From: Haliotis asinina
Taxonomy: Eukaryota; Mollusca; Gastropoda; Lepetellida; Haliotidae
NCBI RefSeq assembly: GCF_037392515.1
Contig: NC_090295.1
Location: 18,926,001 to 18,990,000, forward strand
Direction: 5' to 3'
DNA: 64,000 bases
Part shown: positions 34,605 to 51,200 of the stretch, piece by piece
Position numbering within the stretch: position 1 is the first letter of the stretch
How the letters are laid out: each line of letters opens with the position of its first letter
Notes under the pieces: generated by a model
What the model saw: only the letters and a program-made list of their open reading frames with translations
Database searches by the model: none
Told to the model about the DNA's origin: nothing
Translations under genes and position numbers: made by a program

Positions 34605-37600
34605 CACGTTGGCAATCTATATAATGTCAAGGTATTACAGTCATGTTATATATTCAAATCGTATTGAATGCATACACATATGACGACAAACTAATTAGGA
34701 TAATACGACAAAATATAAAAGGTACATTGACTTAATCTTCACTTCTTTTACCACTGGCAGATGGTTGAATTTAAAAACATTTCAATCTGTTATCATAAAG
34801 ATCGCAAAGTTCCTCATTGCCCATTCTGTGCTAGACCCACTATGGAATCTGAATTACACTTCTGTCTTGATTGTCCATTTTATCACGACCTCCGATCAGG
34901 TCTCTTGCAAGAATTTTATTATGACCTTCCATCTTGCAACAAACTTATTTTATTATTTGCATCAAGAAACAATGCTATCATATAAGTAATCTTGCTAAAT
35001 ATATTTTTAGCTTAGAAGAAACGAAACAAATATCTTGCATCAAGCCGGTGCCATCAATGTCCACCGCCATTGCATTAAACAAAATACCGGTGTATGTGAA
35101 CACTGTGGAGCTTCGTCATGAGTTTATTGTAGCATTAGTTTCCATGTATAATGGACCGTTGACCCCTTTACCGAAACAAATACTCTCTCTCATCAGAACG
35201 AAGATGGAAACTTTATTGGGTAAAACGATTTCATCTCTGTTGGTCAAACACTGCAGGTGTGGGTGCTCTGGGTCAGTGCCCTTCATAGTCCACATCACGT
35301 AACTGTATCAGTAAAGTGCAAAATGAATTTTGAACCATCGATATATTACATTTCTTGTGTGTATCTAAATGCAAATTTTCCGCGTATTAATTTTGATTCA
35401 CCTTATGCAGTCTTCGTTATTAGATTCCTTCAATATCCGTGAGATATGTAGACATTTCTTCTTAACAAACATAAGATGCTTTACACCTACGGCGTCGTAA
35501 CAATGATATCTCTTAGTAGGAAGTTGTAAAATTCCACTCACTAAACTACAAAATGAAATGAATAAACAATAACACAAACAATCAAAAATACCAAACAAAA
35601 GAGAAAACAAAGCACGTTTTAGAGATTGTGGGATGATGATGAACTCTCCCTTCTTTGTCACTGATCATATTGACACAATATACAACCAGGGAGATTATAT
35701 ACCAAAGGGATAGGTCACTCGCTTGCTTTCTTTACAATTTGTACGAATTAACGCGTGTGTCCTTATGACCCAACGCATGCAGCGACTTGGCTCGTTCCGA
35801 GCGCAACTTCAGCTGTATTTAACAGAACTTCAACTAGTTTATTGTATCAGTCGGAGTTTTACAAAGAATTAATGCATGAATTATATAATAATTAAGAGCA
35901 AGAATATGTGAATGAATGAACGAAAGAAAGAAAAGAATTGAAGAACGAAGTACATGTGTGAAATGAATGCAAGAATAACGATACACCACGGCCACCCCTC
36001 CCAAAACATGTTAATGAACGCAAAAGTGTCGCTATAACACATGTGTTTACATCATTGTGTTAACATCTACTTTGCGAAATTTTTGTTTACATTAATAATT
36101 TGTTCAGAAATCTTATTGCACGTGGGGAAAGGCATGGGCATTAACAAAACGTTAACTGACACTGTCACACACCCCTCAAAAAGCTACAAAGCGTTGTAAA
36201 CACCTTTCCAGTTTTGTCAAAATATAAGATCAACAAAAAAGAAAGAAGTTATGGAACTATAACCTTCAAGCTTCACAAGCATCAATGCCGGATCAGATCA
36301 GATCCGATCGGCGATATGTCACATTTTTGACATCCCCTCAAACACACCCTAACATTTTGTTTCCCTTTTAGGTTATGAAGCTTTTGCAAACACATTTCAC
36401 CTGATAGTATATTCCCCTCATAAGAATTAAAAGTATATGTGAAAGATGTTTTTGAAACAATAACTAGAAACACCCAAACAACGCCGTGCAGTGTTTCAAT
36501 GGCGGATCACATTTGTCACACACCACATTTTTCACACACCTCAAATCCACCCCCACGATTTTTTAAGTCATAAAACTATCACTGTTACTTGCAAATGCCT
36601 TTAAACCAACGGTATGTTTCCCTTCTAAAAATTTAACGAATGTGTGTAAGAAGTTTTATCGACACAGTGAGCTGTAACACACCGACTTGAAACTTTTCTT
36701 ACAAATCTACTGTCTTAATACTGACACAAATAGCAATTATTTGACTTATACTGAAGTGACAAAATAGTTAACTTATCTTCTACATGTAGGTTTTCTGTTG
36801 TCACAGCTGTAGATTATCCTTGATATAAGAAATCATTATGTAACTTCTTTATGCGGAGTTCCAACAGCAACAGTCACTCATTCCTTTGCCATCAGTATAT
36901 TGTTTTATGGTGCAGCTAGTGGCACCAGTTCTCACCCCTTGCTAATGTGCATGATCGGACAATGCCGTCACTTTCGTGTCGCAGTCAGAATCCATTGTGC
37001 TTTTGCCCTTCTCATCAGTAATTATGCAATCAACGACAGGGACTGGATCGCTGATGTGTTGAGTGCCTTAGTGCAGAGCGTCAAAGCTGAACAGGTGCAG
37101 AGAAATGTCCATAGATGTTTGGGCCAGTGCATGGTTCTGGGTTTTATGGAATCATACAGAAAACAGTTCGAGAACTTCTCAGTTGCCCCTGAAGGGAAGG
37201 GCGTCAGCGTGAGCATGTGTGTGGCTAGGACATTAGTAAAGGTCACCGTGTACTGCCAGAGCGCTCAACGTAAAATCTTTGATTTCGTTTCTAGATAAGA
37301 GTATCTAACTGAAACAATATCACTCAATAGCCAAATTCCAAACTAAAATTTCAAGGGGCTACAGTCAACCAAAACAATGAAACAAACGCTCGGACACGTC
37401 CAAACTGCATACACTATCAAAATCACAGAATATTTCCTGTGACCGCTGGACATAACACTACAACCTCGTCTAAGCTCACTCAGTGACATATATCGTGTTA
37501 AACCTGACCTTCTAGCTAGCATATAATTCCACTGTGCTAACTTCAGGAAACAAAACAATATAATGCGCGTATGGAAATACAAAACAAGTATCATCTTTTA

Positions 37601-38473
37601 AAAATGCAAGAACAAAACAATAAATGCTAATTTACAAAATGCAAGAACAAAACATAGAAATAAACAAAACAGTTAAAGCATTCAACCATAACGCTTTTCA
37701 TCAAAGTCAACTGAAACTTGACCCCGTCTTGGCCAACGTTGCACATGCGGGTGACACAACACTCAAACGCGTTGCACCGGCGTTGCCCACCCGTGTGACA
37801 TGGGACTCAAAAGCGATGCACATCCGTTGCACACCCCTGTCCCAATGTGAATTAACTTTTAGGCAGTAGTATACATGCATGCATTCATCCATCCATCCAT
37901 CCATCCATCCATCCATCCATCCATCCATCCATCCATCCATCCATCCATCCATCCATCCACTCACACACGCACGCACGCACACACACATACATACAGGGCG
38001 AGCGAGCGCACCTTAAAGTGCCCGAATTGGATATCCATGCAGACACAGTGCACCAATGTCCAATAATCGCGTCTGGACCAGACACTTCAGTGATCCATGA
38101 GCGTCAATCTGTGCACGTCCGTTTCGTGCGCCACCCGATTCCGTTATTCGCCTCTTACGAAAGGCGTAGTCGTCTTTTGTGACAAGCATATGTAAAAGGT
38201 TTGCTGAAGACCTATTCTACCCCGGATGTTCACGGGCCTGAAGTGATATGGATTGCAGAATCAGAATATAGGAAAGTGAGCCGTGTCCTTTCAAGCGAAC
38301 TATGACATAAATTTTACAGCCTGTGCTTTTCAGTGAGTGTGCCTTCACACATTTTATTAGAACGCTTGCTTACAGAAAGAGGTCAAAAGATGGTTTATAT
38401 GTAGATTCAGTCACACTCGTTGTTACCGACACTGATTTAAAGGACAAATGGATGATCGGGACGCGGCAATGTC

Positions 38474-38536
<63 letters not shown>

Positions 38537-41500
38537 GAGTAGAGAGAGAGGTAGAGAGAGAGAGAGGAAATGGACTTCACACTTTGGGTACAGCAGGTAC
38601 AATGCAACGGAGCGACACCTTAACGTGCCTGAATTGGCATCCATGCTGACATAAGAAATGGGCTTGACACCCGAACCCGGGTCTTTGGTGTGGCTTTTCA
38701 AACACAAGACTCCCACTCCCTGTTTTCGTTTACATTTACAAATTCAATATGCAGAGGCAATTTTTGCTTTGCGTGTTTTATGAGGAGTTTTATGGTCACT
38801 GCGAACCATATTTAGTAAACTATCTTGGCATACCACTTACGTAGATCGATGCTCATGATGTTGATCAGCGGACTGTGTAGCCCAGACCCGATTATTTACA
38901 GACCGCCACCATATAGCTGGGGCATTGCTGAGTGTGGTGTAAAACTCAGCTGACACACTCGTACGTACTGAACGAAATGCGGTTTCTTCTGTCTGTCATA
39001 CAAATCATTTCAGGGTCACCTAAAAGAAGAGATGGCAGTTCACTTCATCCAGGCATAACAGTCAATAGACATTTGAATAAATACACCAAAGGGTAGTTCA
39101 TTATTTTCATTGTGGGTAAGCAATTCAACCAGTGTGCGTGAGACTTTAACGCCGCGGTTTTCCCGCAATCTCACGGGTGACACACGAAACCGATTGCGTA
39201 CATTGTACATACGTTTGGAGAGAAGCCAGGTCTCCTACTTCACTAGTTAACGCATTTATCACAGTGTTACCCATCTCCATTTCCTGCTCTCTCAGTGTTT
39301 GGAAAAACTATACTGAACTGCAAAAGAAACGCAACACTGTGGGGTTTTTTTGTTTTTAAGTAGAGGACACACGCATGAACACTTACCTTAATGACATTTC
39401 ATTTTTTGAAGCTCGCGTTTCCTTTGCTGTTCAGTATAATTTGTCCCTGAGAGCTAGTACAACCAGGGCAAATGTTTCCTTTTAGGGGTTTTCTTTACAG
39501 TTATGTGACTGTGGACTAATCACAGACCGTATACCAGCAATGTAAATACTCCATCCACAAGATCATATATGCAGTCTGTATATACTGTGTCAACAATGCC
39601 ACAAAATGGTACACTAATTACAGTCCGTTTGAGTCAGAAACAGACCGATGAATTGCCACACATGAATATAAATATAAATAGTATAAACAGTACACATGTT
39701 TATTATTTTCTAATACCCAACAGCTTACTTATATTTGAAATTTTCAGGACTCCACCAAAAAAAGTTGTTCAAGAAACTATCATCATTGAAAACGCAAAAT
39801 GTGTTATCTGTCGCGGCGGGGTGAAACCGCAGAAACGGAAGAGCCAATCATGGAAGGGGACATCTCAAAATCTATTACGGGAGACCTGTCGGTTCCTTGT
39901 GTCACACCTTAAAGGGATCACAAGTGGTGCCACAGTTGCCTTTTGTAAGCCATCTCGAGACTTGTAACCTTATTCAGTGACGTTAGCTACCTTGTTGACA
40001 GAGTTTTGCCAAGTTTAAGGGATTCCTTAACCAAAACCTCTACGCCACGTAATTTAAAAACTGTGTTTGATCTGGCAACATCTCCTTTGACAATACCCCA
40101 TACCATTTCAATGATTGGGTGGACGTCGCAGGATACCGTGACCCTTACTTTTTATGTAACGGTAAACTTTGTAGAAAGGTTCACCTTTGTGGGTTTCTAT
40201 GATCTCATATAGTTGTGGCTTTGAAGGAAGTTCGATCTAAAATTTGTCGAGCCATGATATCATATCACCTTTTCGACCGTTGGGGCTTTCGATGTCGGGG
40301 CTTTACTCTCGGGGTCCTGTTGTATGGGTCATTGTCCATTAAGGTAAGAGACTTCTTTGGTAGGGCTGGTACCAACTTCTTTTTAACCAAATCGATGAAA
40401 ACCGCACCATTCATCTCGGAATGGTAGTCTCATTTGTCTGTCGCTGCCTGGAAAAAAGCCTTTACTAGAGTAACCAGCATGGAAAATGATTAGTCTCTCT
40501 CCTTTCCCTAGAGGCATCCTTCTACGTGACCCCTTATCACCCCACCGGGTACCCACTGATTGCTGGCAGTGTGCGAGGCATTGACCCAGGTCTCGTCCAA
40601 GTACACTGGCTCGAACCCTTCCTCGCGCTTCTTTTTTATCACGCTGAGAAGAATATTTCTCACGCGAACGATATCAGGGCGTTCAGAGAGTACGGACCTA
40701 TTCTCCCCCGAAATTTTCTTATACTGATACCCGAAGAGTGTAAGAGTCGCCAGAGTGTGTACTTTGATACTCTGGGGCTGTGTTCTTGATGCAAATGCTT
40801 TTCTAAATTTTCAGAGACATGTATTTGTTTACAGAATATAGCTTGTTGATCGACTGCCTTACAAGCTTATTTTGAAAGTTGTCCAAATATTTTAATTGCC
40901 TGATTTTGACACGACGCCTACCTGCTCCGCATCAAACTCACAATGTTTGTGTTCCAGAACATTTGTCAGTACCCTTGTTGATACTCCTAAAGTTTTTGAT
41001 GCACGCTTGCGGAATTTATTAATGGTATAAACAGGTTTGCCCGGAAAAATCGTACGCTTTAAACATCAACTGTTTCACGTCAGCATTCAACTTCATTTTT
41101 CATCAGGCATGTATATCCAGTGCACGACGAGATAGTGGCTGTTCCGTTTTTGCGTTTTCACCCCGCCGCGTTTTCAGTGATTACAGTTTCTAATACAACC
41201 TTTTTGGTGGAGTCCTGAAAATGTTCATATGTAAGAAAGCTGTTGGGTATTACTAAATGATAAACACTTGTAATATTTATATTTATGTGGCAATTCATCG
41301 GTCCTTTCCTGACTCAAGCGGACTACATACGTAATTTTGTAGATCATTATGTCCAGGTTACGACCGTTTTACATGTTTGTGTGACCTACGTCTGCTTTGA
41401 GAATAGGGTACAGATTTTGCGCTCTGGTATTTGTACATGATAACGGAACTGAAGGAAGTACAAAATAGTTAGAGTGACGTACAGTTAAAGACTGCAGCTG

Positions 41501-44124
41501 GTGATGAGGTCAATACCTGTTTGGTATTCCGAAGTCCGAGGTCAATATTACTTTTCGGGGGTCCTTAAAAAACAAGTATTGACCGAATTTACCAGTTTAT
41601 AAGTATCCCCCCGCAACGCGTTTTGCAGGGAGTATTAAATTATCTCTGTCTGTGCGTCCGCCCGCCTGTCTGTGCGTTTGTCTTTTCCAGAGCAGAACTG
41701 TCAAACAATTCCTCACCAAACTTAGCAAATATATTGAACATCAAACCCGTTCACTATTCTAAACCAAACTTGGCACATAGAGAGATCTTGTGATGTACTG
41801 GTGCCTTTGTGTAGTCGGATCTGGGTTGGAGTCAATACGCTTTTTTGTCGAAGGTCACTTGACCGCCTCTAGACCAATCAGGTAACCGGAAAAATATACT
41901 TACATAATAAATTCTGTTATTAGGTATACGTCTGGGCGGTCTGGTAGCCTAGTGGTTTAAGTGTTCGCCGAAGACCCGGGTTCGATTCCACACATGGGCA
42001 TATTATGTGACGTCCATTTCTGGTGTCCCCGTTGTGATATTGCAGGAATAAATGCGGTGTAAAACTAAACACACTCACTCACTGAGATTTTTAGCATTTT
42101 GCCTTCTGCTGAATATTGGTGCCAGAGGATTGTCGCTTACCTTACACTTGATTTTCTTGATTTGAATGTCAGTTTTCAATATTCATTGTTTGCATGTATT
42201 ATCTTTTTGCATAACTCTTCAATGTTCATGAATAATTGTGAAAATATGAAACTGAAGAAAAAATTCTTTTTCTGCTGATGCCAAAATGTTAATTCTGTTC
42301 TGTTAATTTGTTTCTCGTTTACCGACACAGAGTGCAATATTTCATATGTATTAGCAGTTGTTCAAGTCTTAAACCTTGGGACTATTTATCAGGAGGAAAA
42401 AAGTCCACGTGGTTGGGTTACGATTCTACGGGAGATAATTGTTTCCCAAGGTACGTTGCAAGTCAACTGTTGACATGTAAATAAGCCAGATAAGCTTGTT
42501 CAGCAACTACGGTGAAATATATAGATTGGTTGGCTGGTCTTTTAACACCACACTCAGCAATATTCCAGCTATATGGCGGCGGTTTGTAGATAATCGAGTC
42601 TTGACCACACAGTTCAGTGATCAACATCAGGGACACTTGGGAAACGGTGACAAGTCAGTGAGCCTAACACAGCTATTTCTAAATGTAAGCGACTTCCCAT
42701 TTGTAATAGTATGTACTAAGCAACAAAAGAAACGCAATTTTCGAAAAACTGAAATCTCAAAGTAAGCGTTCATGCTTATGTCTTCATTTTTTTTTAAAAA
42801 GCCATTTTTTTCGTTGCGGTTCAGTATACTTCTAGCTTATTGCCCCATCATCAAGTTCAATTTCCTTCAAGTTTGCAACAAAGGGATTAACATTTAATAT
42901 TGCTGTGATATTGTGTGGTGTGTGTTTGTGTGTGTGTGTTTGTGTGTGTGTGTGTTTGTGTGTGTATGTATATACGTAAGTACGAAATGTTAAAAACAAT
43001 AACGGTTTCTTTTGTCTGAAATCATTTTAGGTTCAGCAAGAACAAGAGATGACAGTTCCTAAATACATGTCATCAGTTCAAGGCATAAATGTCAAGTGAA
43101 GTGCGACTAAGTGCGTTCTGGAACGAAGTTCACGTCTCATTGTTCCCGCACTGCACTGGTGTCCTCTTATTAAAACTACAACCCATAAGAAACAGTGTTA
43201 GAAGTAGATTTAAACTGTAACTAGCCAAATGGAAACCTTACTGGCACGAACAATTCATGATCATTTATATAGACAATAAACCCATGTATATGAGAATAGT
43301 TAGAGTATTCATTTCACAAGTTAGTTGTTTCGGACTATTAACCCTGACGTTGATGGGACACAGTCTAAGAATACCCATACGTTTTCAAATTATATTCATA
43401 TCAATGTGTCTTAAGGACTTCATTCATAATCAACGGAAGAATCCTCCACATCATAATTGTCTGAATCTGAGATGCTGCCATCACTATCACAGCAGCTGTC
43501 ACAGTCAGAATCTAGAGCTGTTTGGGTCTCATCATGCTCTGCTCATGTGCACGTATATCTGTCTGCTCCCCATTTCTGAGTTCCTCAGATTTCTGGGATA
43601 TAATAACCCTCCTTAGTGAGTGAGTTGAGTTTTACGCCGCACACAGCGCTATTCCAGTTACATGGCGGCGGTCTGTAAATAATCGAGTCTGGACCAGACA
43701 ATCCAGTGATCAACAACATGAGCATCGATCTGCGCAATTGGGAAACGATGACATGTGTCAACCAAGTCAACACGCCTCACCACCCTATCCCGTTAGTCGC
43801 CTCTTAAGACAAGCATAGTGGCCTTTTATGGCAAGCATGGGTTGCTGAAGGCCTATTCCACTCCGGAACTTAACGGGTCCTGCTGGTAACGTGCTTTGGT
43901 TAATAGCTCTTAATGATTCAGATTATTTCTATGACAGATTCTATCTTATCCGTTAAGCCCTTTTTTCCCTTTACAATCTACAGAATGCTTGTGTGGCACA
44001 CATGCTCATGACATTGTAAACTATATATTTCTGTTTTGTTCACAAACGGAATGGAAGAGAGAACGTCTGTTCAACACTCTTATTGTTCTATTGGATGTTA
44101 CAACCTTTGTAAGTGTTTGGAATA

Positions 44125-44176
<52 letters not shown>

Positions 44177-45196
44177 CGACGACGACGACGCACACACGCG
44201 CGCACACACGCTCTTCATGGGGTGAATGAAAGCTAAGTGTCGTCATAGGCGACGCACAACTGTAATAGATATGTCGTCATCATGAGTATGTCGTTACAGT
44301 TAATGACAATAGCGGGAGACGTAAATCGTAGTCATGGGTAACAGTAGAGTTGCGTTTGTGACGTCATCATGATTTTGACGTCACAGTGAGAAACATTAGT
44401 GGGAAACATGTATGCAACAATTGATAACACGGAAAAAACAGTAAACTGGCCATTTTCACATTCATCAGTGTGTTTGCTTACATCTATACATCGCACATTC
44501 GGATCTCGATTTTGCTGTGTACAGTGACCCGGTCCTTTAGTGCATTCCAGTTTCTCCGATATAATGCTCTTTACATCCTGCACATGTTAAAACATATACA
44601 ACATTTTGGCAGTTCATGGTTTTGATAGCAACTGGTATGTATTCATAAAATGTGAATTTGCAGTCTTCAGTTATGATTGAACAAGTTCCGCATCGAGGTG
44701 TGTGACATTTTGTTACACTGACAGTGTTTATATTTTGTGAATATGTTGATCGACACAGGATATGTTTTAGATTTTTTGGCTGCCTCGTCTTATGCACAAA
44801 TTTAGTCTTGGATAAAACTCTTTTTATGATATTAATACAGGACTGATTTTTATACAATATTCGCATTTATAATGGGCATAACTGTACAGTTATTAGGTCT
44901 GTAAGTACAAACAAATGGAAGAATGTCTTTCTCTGTATATGTTTCTTTTGATTTCAAAAGTGTTTCTCTTGATATATCGACTGCCTTATAGATTGAATTG
45001 AATTGCAGGTATTGATACGTGGCCGTCGGCTTGTAGTACATATCCGTTTTCAGTTGGTTGCCTTGTTTCATTGACCGTCCAAAAACGGATTTAACTCTTC
45101 CACACTATTACATTTCATACGCTACCCTGGTGATAGGATATGTAGAAGAATTGTTATATTCCAAAGTAGCAAATTCGATGGATGAAAAGACAGCGC

Positions 45197-45249
<53 letters not shown>

Positions 45250-48200
45250 TACATACATACATACATACATACATACATACATACCTTCAAATGTTTTGAA
45301 TTGTATATTTTTCAAACACTTGCACTTTGTAAAATGCATAATCTGATTAAAGATGCACGTGTATCTTCAATTTTGCAGGAAATAAAGACGATCTATCTGT
45401 AGGAAGAACACAATACTATCCTTACTTAATAAAACTTTCCATTATATTTTAAATGTAGGCTAGACTGTTTTTCTTTCTTGTTTGTTTGTTTGTTTGTTTG
45501 TTTGTAGCGTATAAAGAACAATCCGTTTGATTTCATTTTAGACTAATGAACTGCTAACTAACACAGAATCTAATAACTGCAAGAAGAACACACTTTCCAC
45601 AGTCACATGAAATCGACAGACCAACTATGATGGTTTGAACACTCTATTCAAAACGTTTTTTAACAAAAGCTCATCATTTTGTTGTCACTTTTCGTCGTTT
45701 TTTAAATAGAGGGACAACCTGCTCGTTGAACAATCAGGTGTGCGAGCTGCACATGTGGAATTTGAATTTCACCACACACGGTTGTTGATTACGTAACTGA
45801 ATTTCAAAGTGGAAAGGGAGCGATAAAACCAGTAACATTTTTCACACGTTTTACATTTTGCACCTGGCTTAGGTTTTGATTAACATATTCATTTCTCTTA
45901 AAGGTCTATTGTTGGAAATGAATGACTTAAATGAATGACTTAAATATACATCACAAATTCTTTCAAATCGCGATTGTCAAGACTTTGCGCTAAAACTTAG
46001 TTTGGCAAACTCAGTTCTCTAAAATGCGTCGTGTGGGCTTCTGACAAGTCTTTACTTTACTTTACATCAAAGTCGTATTTGCTGCTGATTTAAAGAACAA
46101 TTAAAATTTGATTATCTGTCAGTATTGAACAAGACTTCCTTCAACCGTTGCTTTTACGTTTCCGCTGCACTCATGCGGCCAAGTCTACCTGGCTTCTATT
46201 GTTTAGTTCTCTACTGACGCCAAAATCCTACGGAATATTCTCCTATGTTAGTTGGCTTCTTGTTTACCAACACACTGGTGAGGTGAAGTGAAATAAGGTT
46301 TAACGTCGTACTTGAAAATGGTAGACTCATATGACGACGTGCATGCGTGTATATGACTTCACCCTGTTTCATAGGGCTAGCCCACTGAGAAATGCTGGAG
46401 ATTCCTGGAAATTCGGCCTGAACTGAAAAACGTTTTACCGCATTTGAACATTCCAACCATTCGAATCAATTTTTGTAATATTCCCGTTTATTGAGAACAT
46501 GTTCAAAACTGTCGATCGAAATACATGCCGTGTTGAAAAAATCAGTCGGCATTTGAGGTGCATTCGAATCGCATTAAAAGTACTCTTACCGCACTCTAAC
46601 TAACTACATTCTAAGTATTCTGGACATATACGAATGAAAATAATAGAGAAAAGTCACTTCAGATTTTATTTTGACATTCCTTCTCGAATGGGTTTCGAAT
46701 TTTGGATTTATTTAACTGACTGATTCTCCTTGACTTTTGTCAATTCGAAATAAGTGTGAAGGAGCCTTAAAGGAAAGCCCCCATGGGATACGATGGTACA
46801 GGGTCAACCATAAATCACACACTCTTGGCACGTCAGCAGACACATAAAACACAGGCTGTTCGGTACGTTCGACAAGAACTTCAAAGGTGGGGGGAGGTGT
46901 ACTTACAGTAACGATAGTAGTGTTCTTCACACGAGTGATGCATGAACCAATCAAACACTTGATTGTCGAGAGGTCATATCTATTTAATTTTCTTTCGGTA
47001 AATTTACAGACTGCATAAACGTGTCATCTGAGCGTTACAACTGCATCACGTGACGCTCTCCGGAGTGTATAAAAGAGAAACGGTTCGAAAAGGAGTTTAT
47101 CAGAGAAATTGTCACAGATACATCTACAACGAAACACTTCCAGAATGATCCTGCAAGTAGTACTACTTCTCGCTTGTCTGTCTGGCGCCACTGCCAGCAA
47201 CGGTGTCTGTTGTCCTCCATCTCGTTTCAACGCATTCCAGTACGTCACCATTGTCAACTCTACCACAAGAACACGTGTAAGTATAGCTTCTGTTAATCTT
47301 CCTTGGCTTATGAAGAAACTCTTCTTTTCGTGAATCTGCATGGGGATGGGCGGTCGGATAGCCTAGAGGTTAAAGAGTTAGCTCGTCACTCCTAAGGCTC
47401 AGGTTCGATCGGGCATAATGGGTACACGTGGGTAAAATGTGTGAAGACCACTTTTGGTGTACCGGTCGAGAAATTACTAGAATATTGCTAAAAGTGGCGC
47501 TAAACCATACGCAAGCAGACACTCACTGCCGTACCGATATAACGTCATCTTATCTTGAAATCACCTTTACGATTAATCAGTGTTCGAAATCACCACTTGT
47601 CCGTGGCTAGTAAATATCCAGCCGTGGCAATAAATCTCCGCACTCACTAGGCCGAATGGCTAGTGAATTTTCATTGCGTCACTTTGTAAAATTATTACTC
47701 TCACCGACTGGTTAAGTTACAAGATTTTTCGCATGTCAAAAGTGGTCATCCATAGTAGCTAGCACCTCTAGACAAGTGGCTAGATACAAATTTCGGGCTT
47801 GTGAATTATTTCGAGGGCTAGTGACTTTCAGGCACAGGTAACCAAACGTCAAAAGATGCTAATTGTACAAAATGCCCCCAGCTCATTTACACTGGAATTA
47901 TACGTTGCCGACTCGCAAGCCAAATTTGGAAACTATTCACACATTGCCAATATACTCGTGTCATTCAAGAACAACTCGAATTGAGATTCGTGTAATATAG
48001 TGGCTCTCTTTAGTGAGCTACAATTTAACGTCACATCGGCAGGACTTCAGCCATATCGTGACTAAAACAAGGTCTAAATACATGAAAAATACATGTAAAT
48101 GATAAAAGACATGTCGACAAAGAACAGCAAAACCACTAGCATACCACAAAACCAAAATGTAAAACTAGCATTTAACTCAAAGGCTGATTTCTTAACAGAA

Positions 48201-51200
48201 CAACGGACTGTAGCCTGAAACTGAAGGTTGATCACCAAACTAGAGGCCACGGGGCTTACAATACGTTTCCTACGTAAATGAATTTATAGTACCCCTTCAA
48301 CCGTTTGCGACTGTAGGCAAAGTTACCCATTTTATAAAATACCAAATATGCTACATTATGCAGGAAAACAACTTACAAGCATAAATATACTGTGAAAGTT
48401 TTGGGACTTACGTATCTTGAAAGGATGACAATAATCTTACAATGCCTCATTCCCATGTGAGGATACTGCCACTAACAATCTCAGTTAAACTCGTCTAAAC
48501 TAAACTACCAATTATTAGACATTGTGTATTTGCAAAACGTGTATCAAATTTTATCCAATAATTTTATTTCTTTCAAAAAGTCAAGTAATAAATGATGGGT
48601 AACATATTTGAAAAGAAATATTTGAAACTGTTTTTACATTAAAATCGACAAAGACGCATAGACATCCAGAGAAGCTGTAATCAGGTATCGCCATGTTGCG
48701 GTTAACCTCGGCTAGGGAATTAGTGCAAAGAAAGACCGGGGGAATTAACATAAAGTATGTCTCATCGCCAGTAACGATAACGTTTAAAATAGTGGTCAAG
48801 AGATGAGGTTCCTGCACATCTTCCACAATGGATTGAATGATTACATGATGTTACCGTTGGTAGAAGAAACTGAAACTGAACAAACCCATTCGGTCCCAGC
48901 CAGCTGTCAACCCACCTACGGCTGTTCTAGGGGACACGCTTGGAGCTGTTCCCATGGACACGACCTCAAGTGCAGCGACCGTTATATATAAATGTCACGT
49001 CGATAACTTGCTTGTTCAAAGAGGCTAGTGTGAGATGGCGAATAATGCTCCCTATGATTTCAGAATATAACCTGACGAAGAAATGTGCCAGAACAATACA
49101 TCAGCACTAACATTTGTGGCTTGACTATGAAATCCTTAAAGACGTGTCCATTCCTCTTCCATTGGATTTCAAAGCTAAATATTGAGAGATATGTTGTTGG
49201 AACTACCATATGCACCACCATGTCTCATGCATTCACAATATTCCTTCATACTTAAGGAAGGATCACAGAACGTATTTGAAAAAAAGTACGTGTAACATCA
49301 TTCGGAGTCTCAAACCTAAACGTCTTTCTTTGAGGCTGTAAATCTCAGTTCTATTCTGTTCTGTTAAAATAGGTTTATTTTTTCGACCTTGTGTACCAAC
49401 ATTCCACGTGGAAAAGTCAAGGGAAACCTTCACTAGTTCCGTGGACGTCCTGATTGATACAATTTGGAAGTAAAGCATTTCAATATGATGTAGATATCCC
49501 CATGGACACTAAATTATTAATTTTCACGAATAAGAATTTTCCTATTTTCCCTTCATTTCGTTAGTATTTCTTGCCACCCCGCCTTGATATCGCTGGGATA
49601 CTGCTAAAGGCGGCGTAAAACCAAACTCACTCATTCAATATTTACATGTGTGTTTGCGATGGTACCATTTGTTGATCAGGATTCGCTTACCTGTTCGCGA
49701 ACACTGATATCATTACTAATTAATAAAGGCTCACACATGCACGCTCGTCAATATCGCCTAGTACAACGTACAACATACTGTGAGAAACAAATAAAGGATC
49801 AAGGAAAACTTCGGGGATTCCTTCCATATTTTCCTGTTTTCAGCACCAACCTTGAGTGGAGCTGTAGTGATGAAAACTGGAAAATATAAAGGAACGTTTG
49901 AATTTTTCTGTGACCGTTTACTTGTTTCTTTCAGTATATGCAAGTAAACACAAGCTCAGGAAATAAGTTGGAAATGTACACACCGACAATTTCTTATTAT
50001 ACTGACAGTAACGTTTTTGAGAGGCATTTAGAAGTGGGATCAATATGGAAAGATGACAATATGAGGGTGCACATCTTTTTTATGACAGTGAGAGCAATGT
50101 GACGTGTAGTTGCTAACGTCTTTATCAACAAGTGTTAGCAAGTATACCGAAACGTCACTCTCATTCGAATAAGGAAGTTGCTCGTCCATGTATCGCAACC
50201 CGTTCTTATATTTACAGTGTATAGTCGCACGGACTTAAGACGGGACCTTCACATGTAACACAAAAAAGGTATTTGACATAAAGTGTTGGTTACATGTATC
50301 TCTCGACAAGGTACTTGACCTGAACCAGGCGACCCCAAGACAAATAATTATTCACGGTTTACTAGAGGAAGTCACAATTTAACTCTGGAAACCCATTTGT
50401 ACAAAGAAACCCAAACAAACAGACAAACAAAACCAAAACAAACAATGAAAGCACACACAACAAAACAAAACAAAAAACCGCAAAAAAACAAACCAAAAAA
50501 GAAACGAAAAAAAAACAACCAACACTTTTTCACACTGTGGTTTGTTTGTCACAGCAGGATTTGAAATAAATTCATTAAGGTTATCACCATGTAAGATTGA
50601 GTGAGTTAAGTCAGTATACAAATCGTCAAATCAAGAAGTCTTTTTAATAGCTCCAAATTGCAATCCATCCATATTTCGATGCATCGTTTCAGCTCTAATA
50701 TTACCCCATAGACGAATCAGTTTGGCCTATTGTGAGAATATAAATGTTACGTGTTACCTATTGTTGGAAGGGTTTGTATGTATCTTGACATAATTTCCAG
50801 CCTAATTCAATTCAGATTATTCATAGCGTTATTAAAACTAAAATTTGAATCATTTGAATTATACATACATAAAATAATTGCGACTTACAATAAAACTTAT
50901 TAAACCGTTTTCAGTTTTATATTTTATTATCAATACCTGACCTAAGAGTAAAACATTTAGAAACACGTGTGGCATTTATGTTGTTCCACTACTACATCAC
51001 TGTCACGGCGAGGGACACCACCAACAGGCTTTACACATTGTACCCATGTGTGGATTGGAAGCTGTCACCGTGTTTTCAGCGTAGCAAGCAAACGTTTTAA
51101 CTACTCTGCTACGATGCCGCCCCTGTTCAGGGCTGAAGCATTGTACCTTTAAGGACGCTGTAATAGGGGGTTCTTGAAATAGCATGGCCCTCTTCTTATT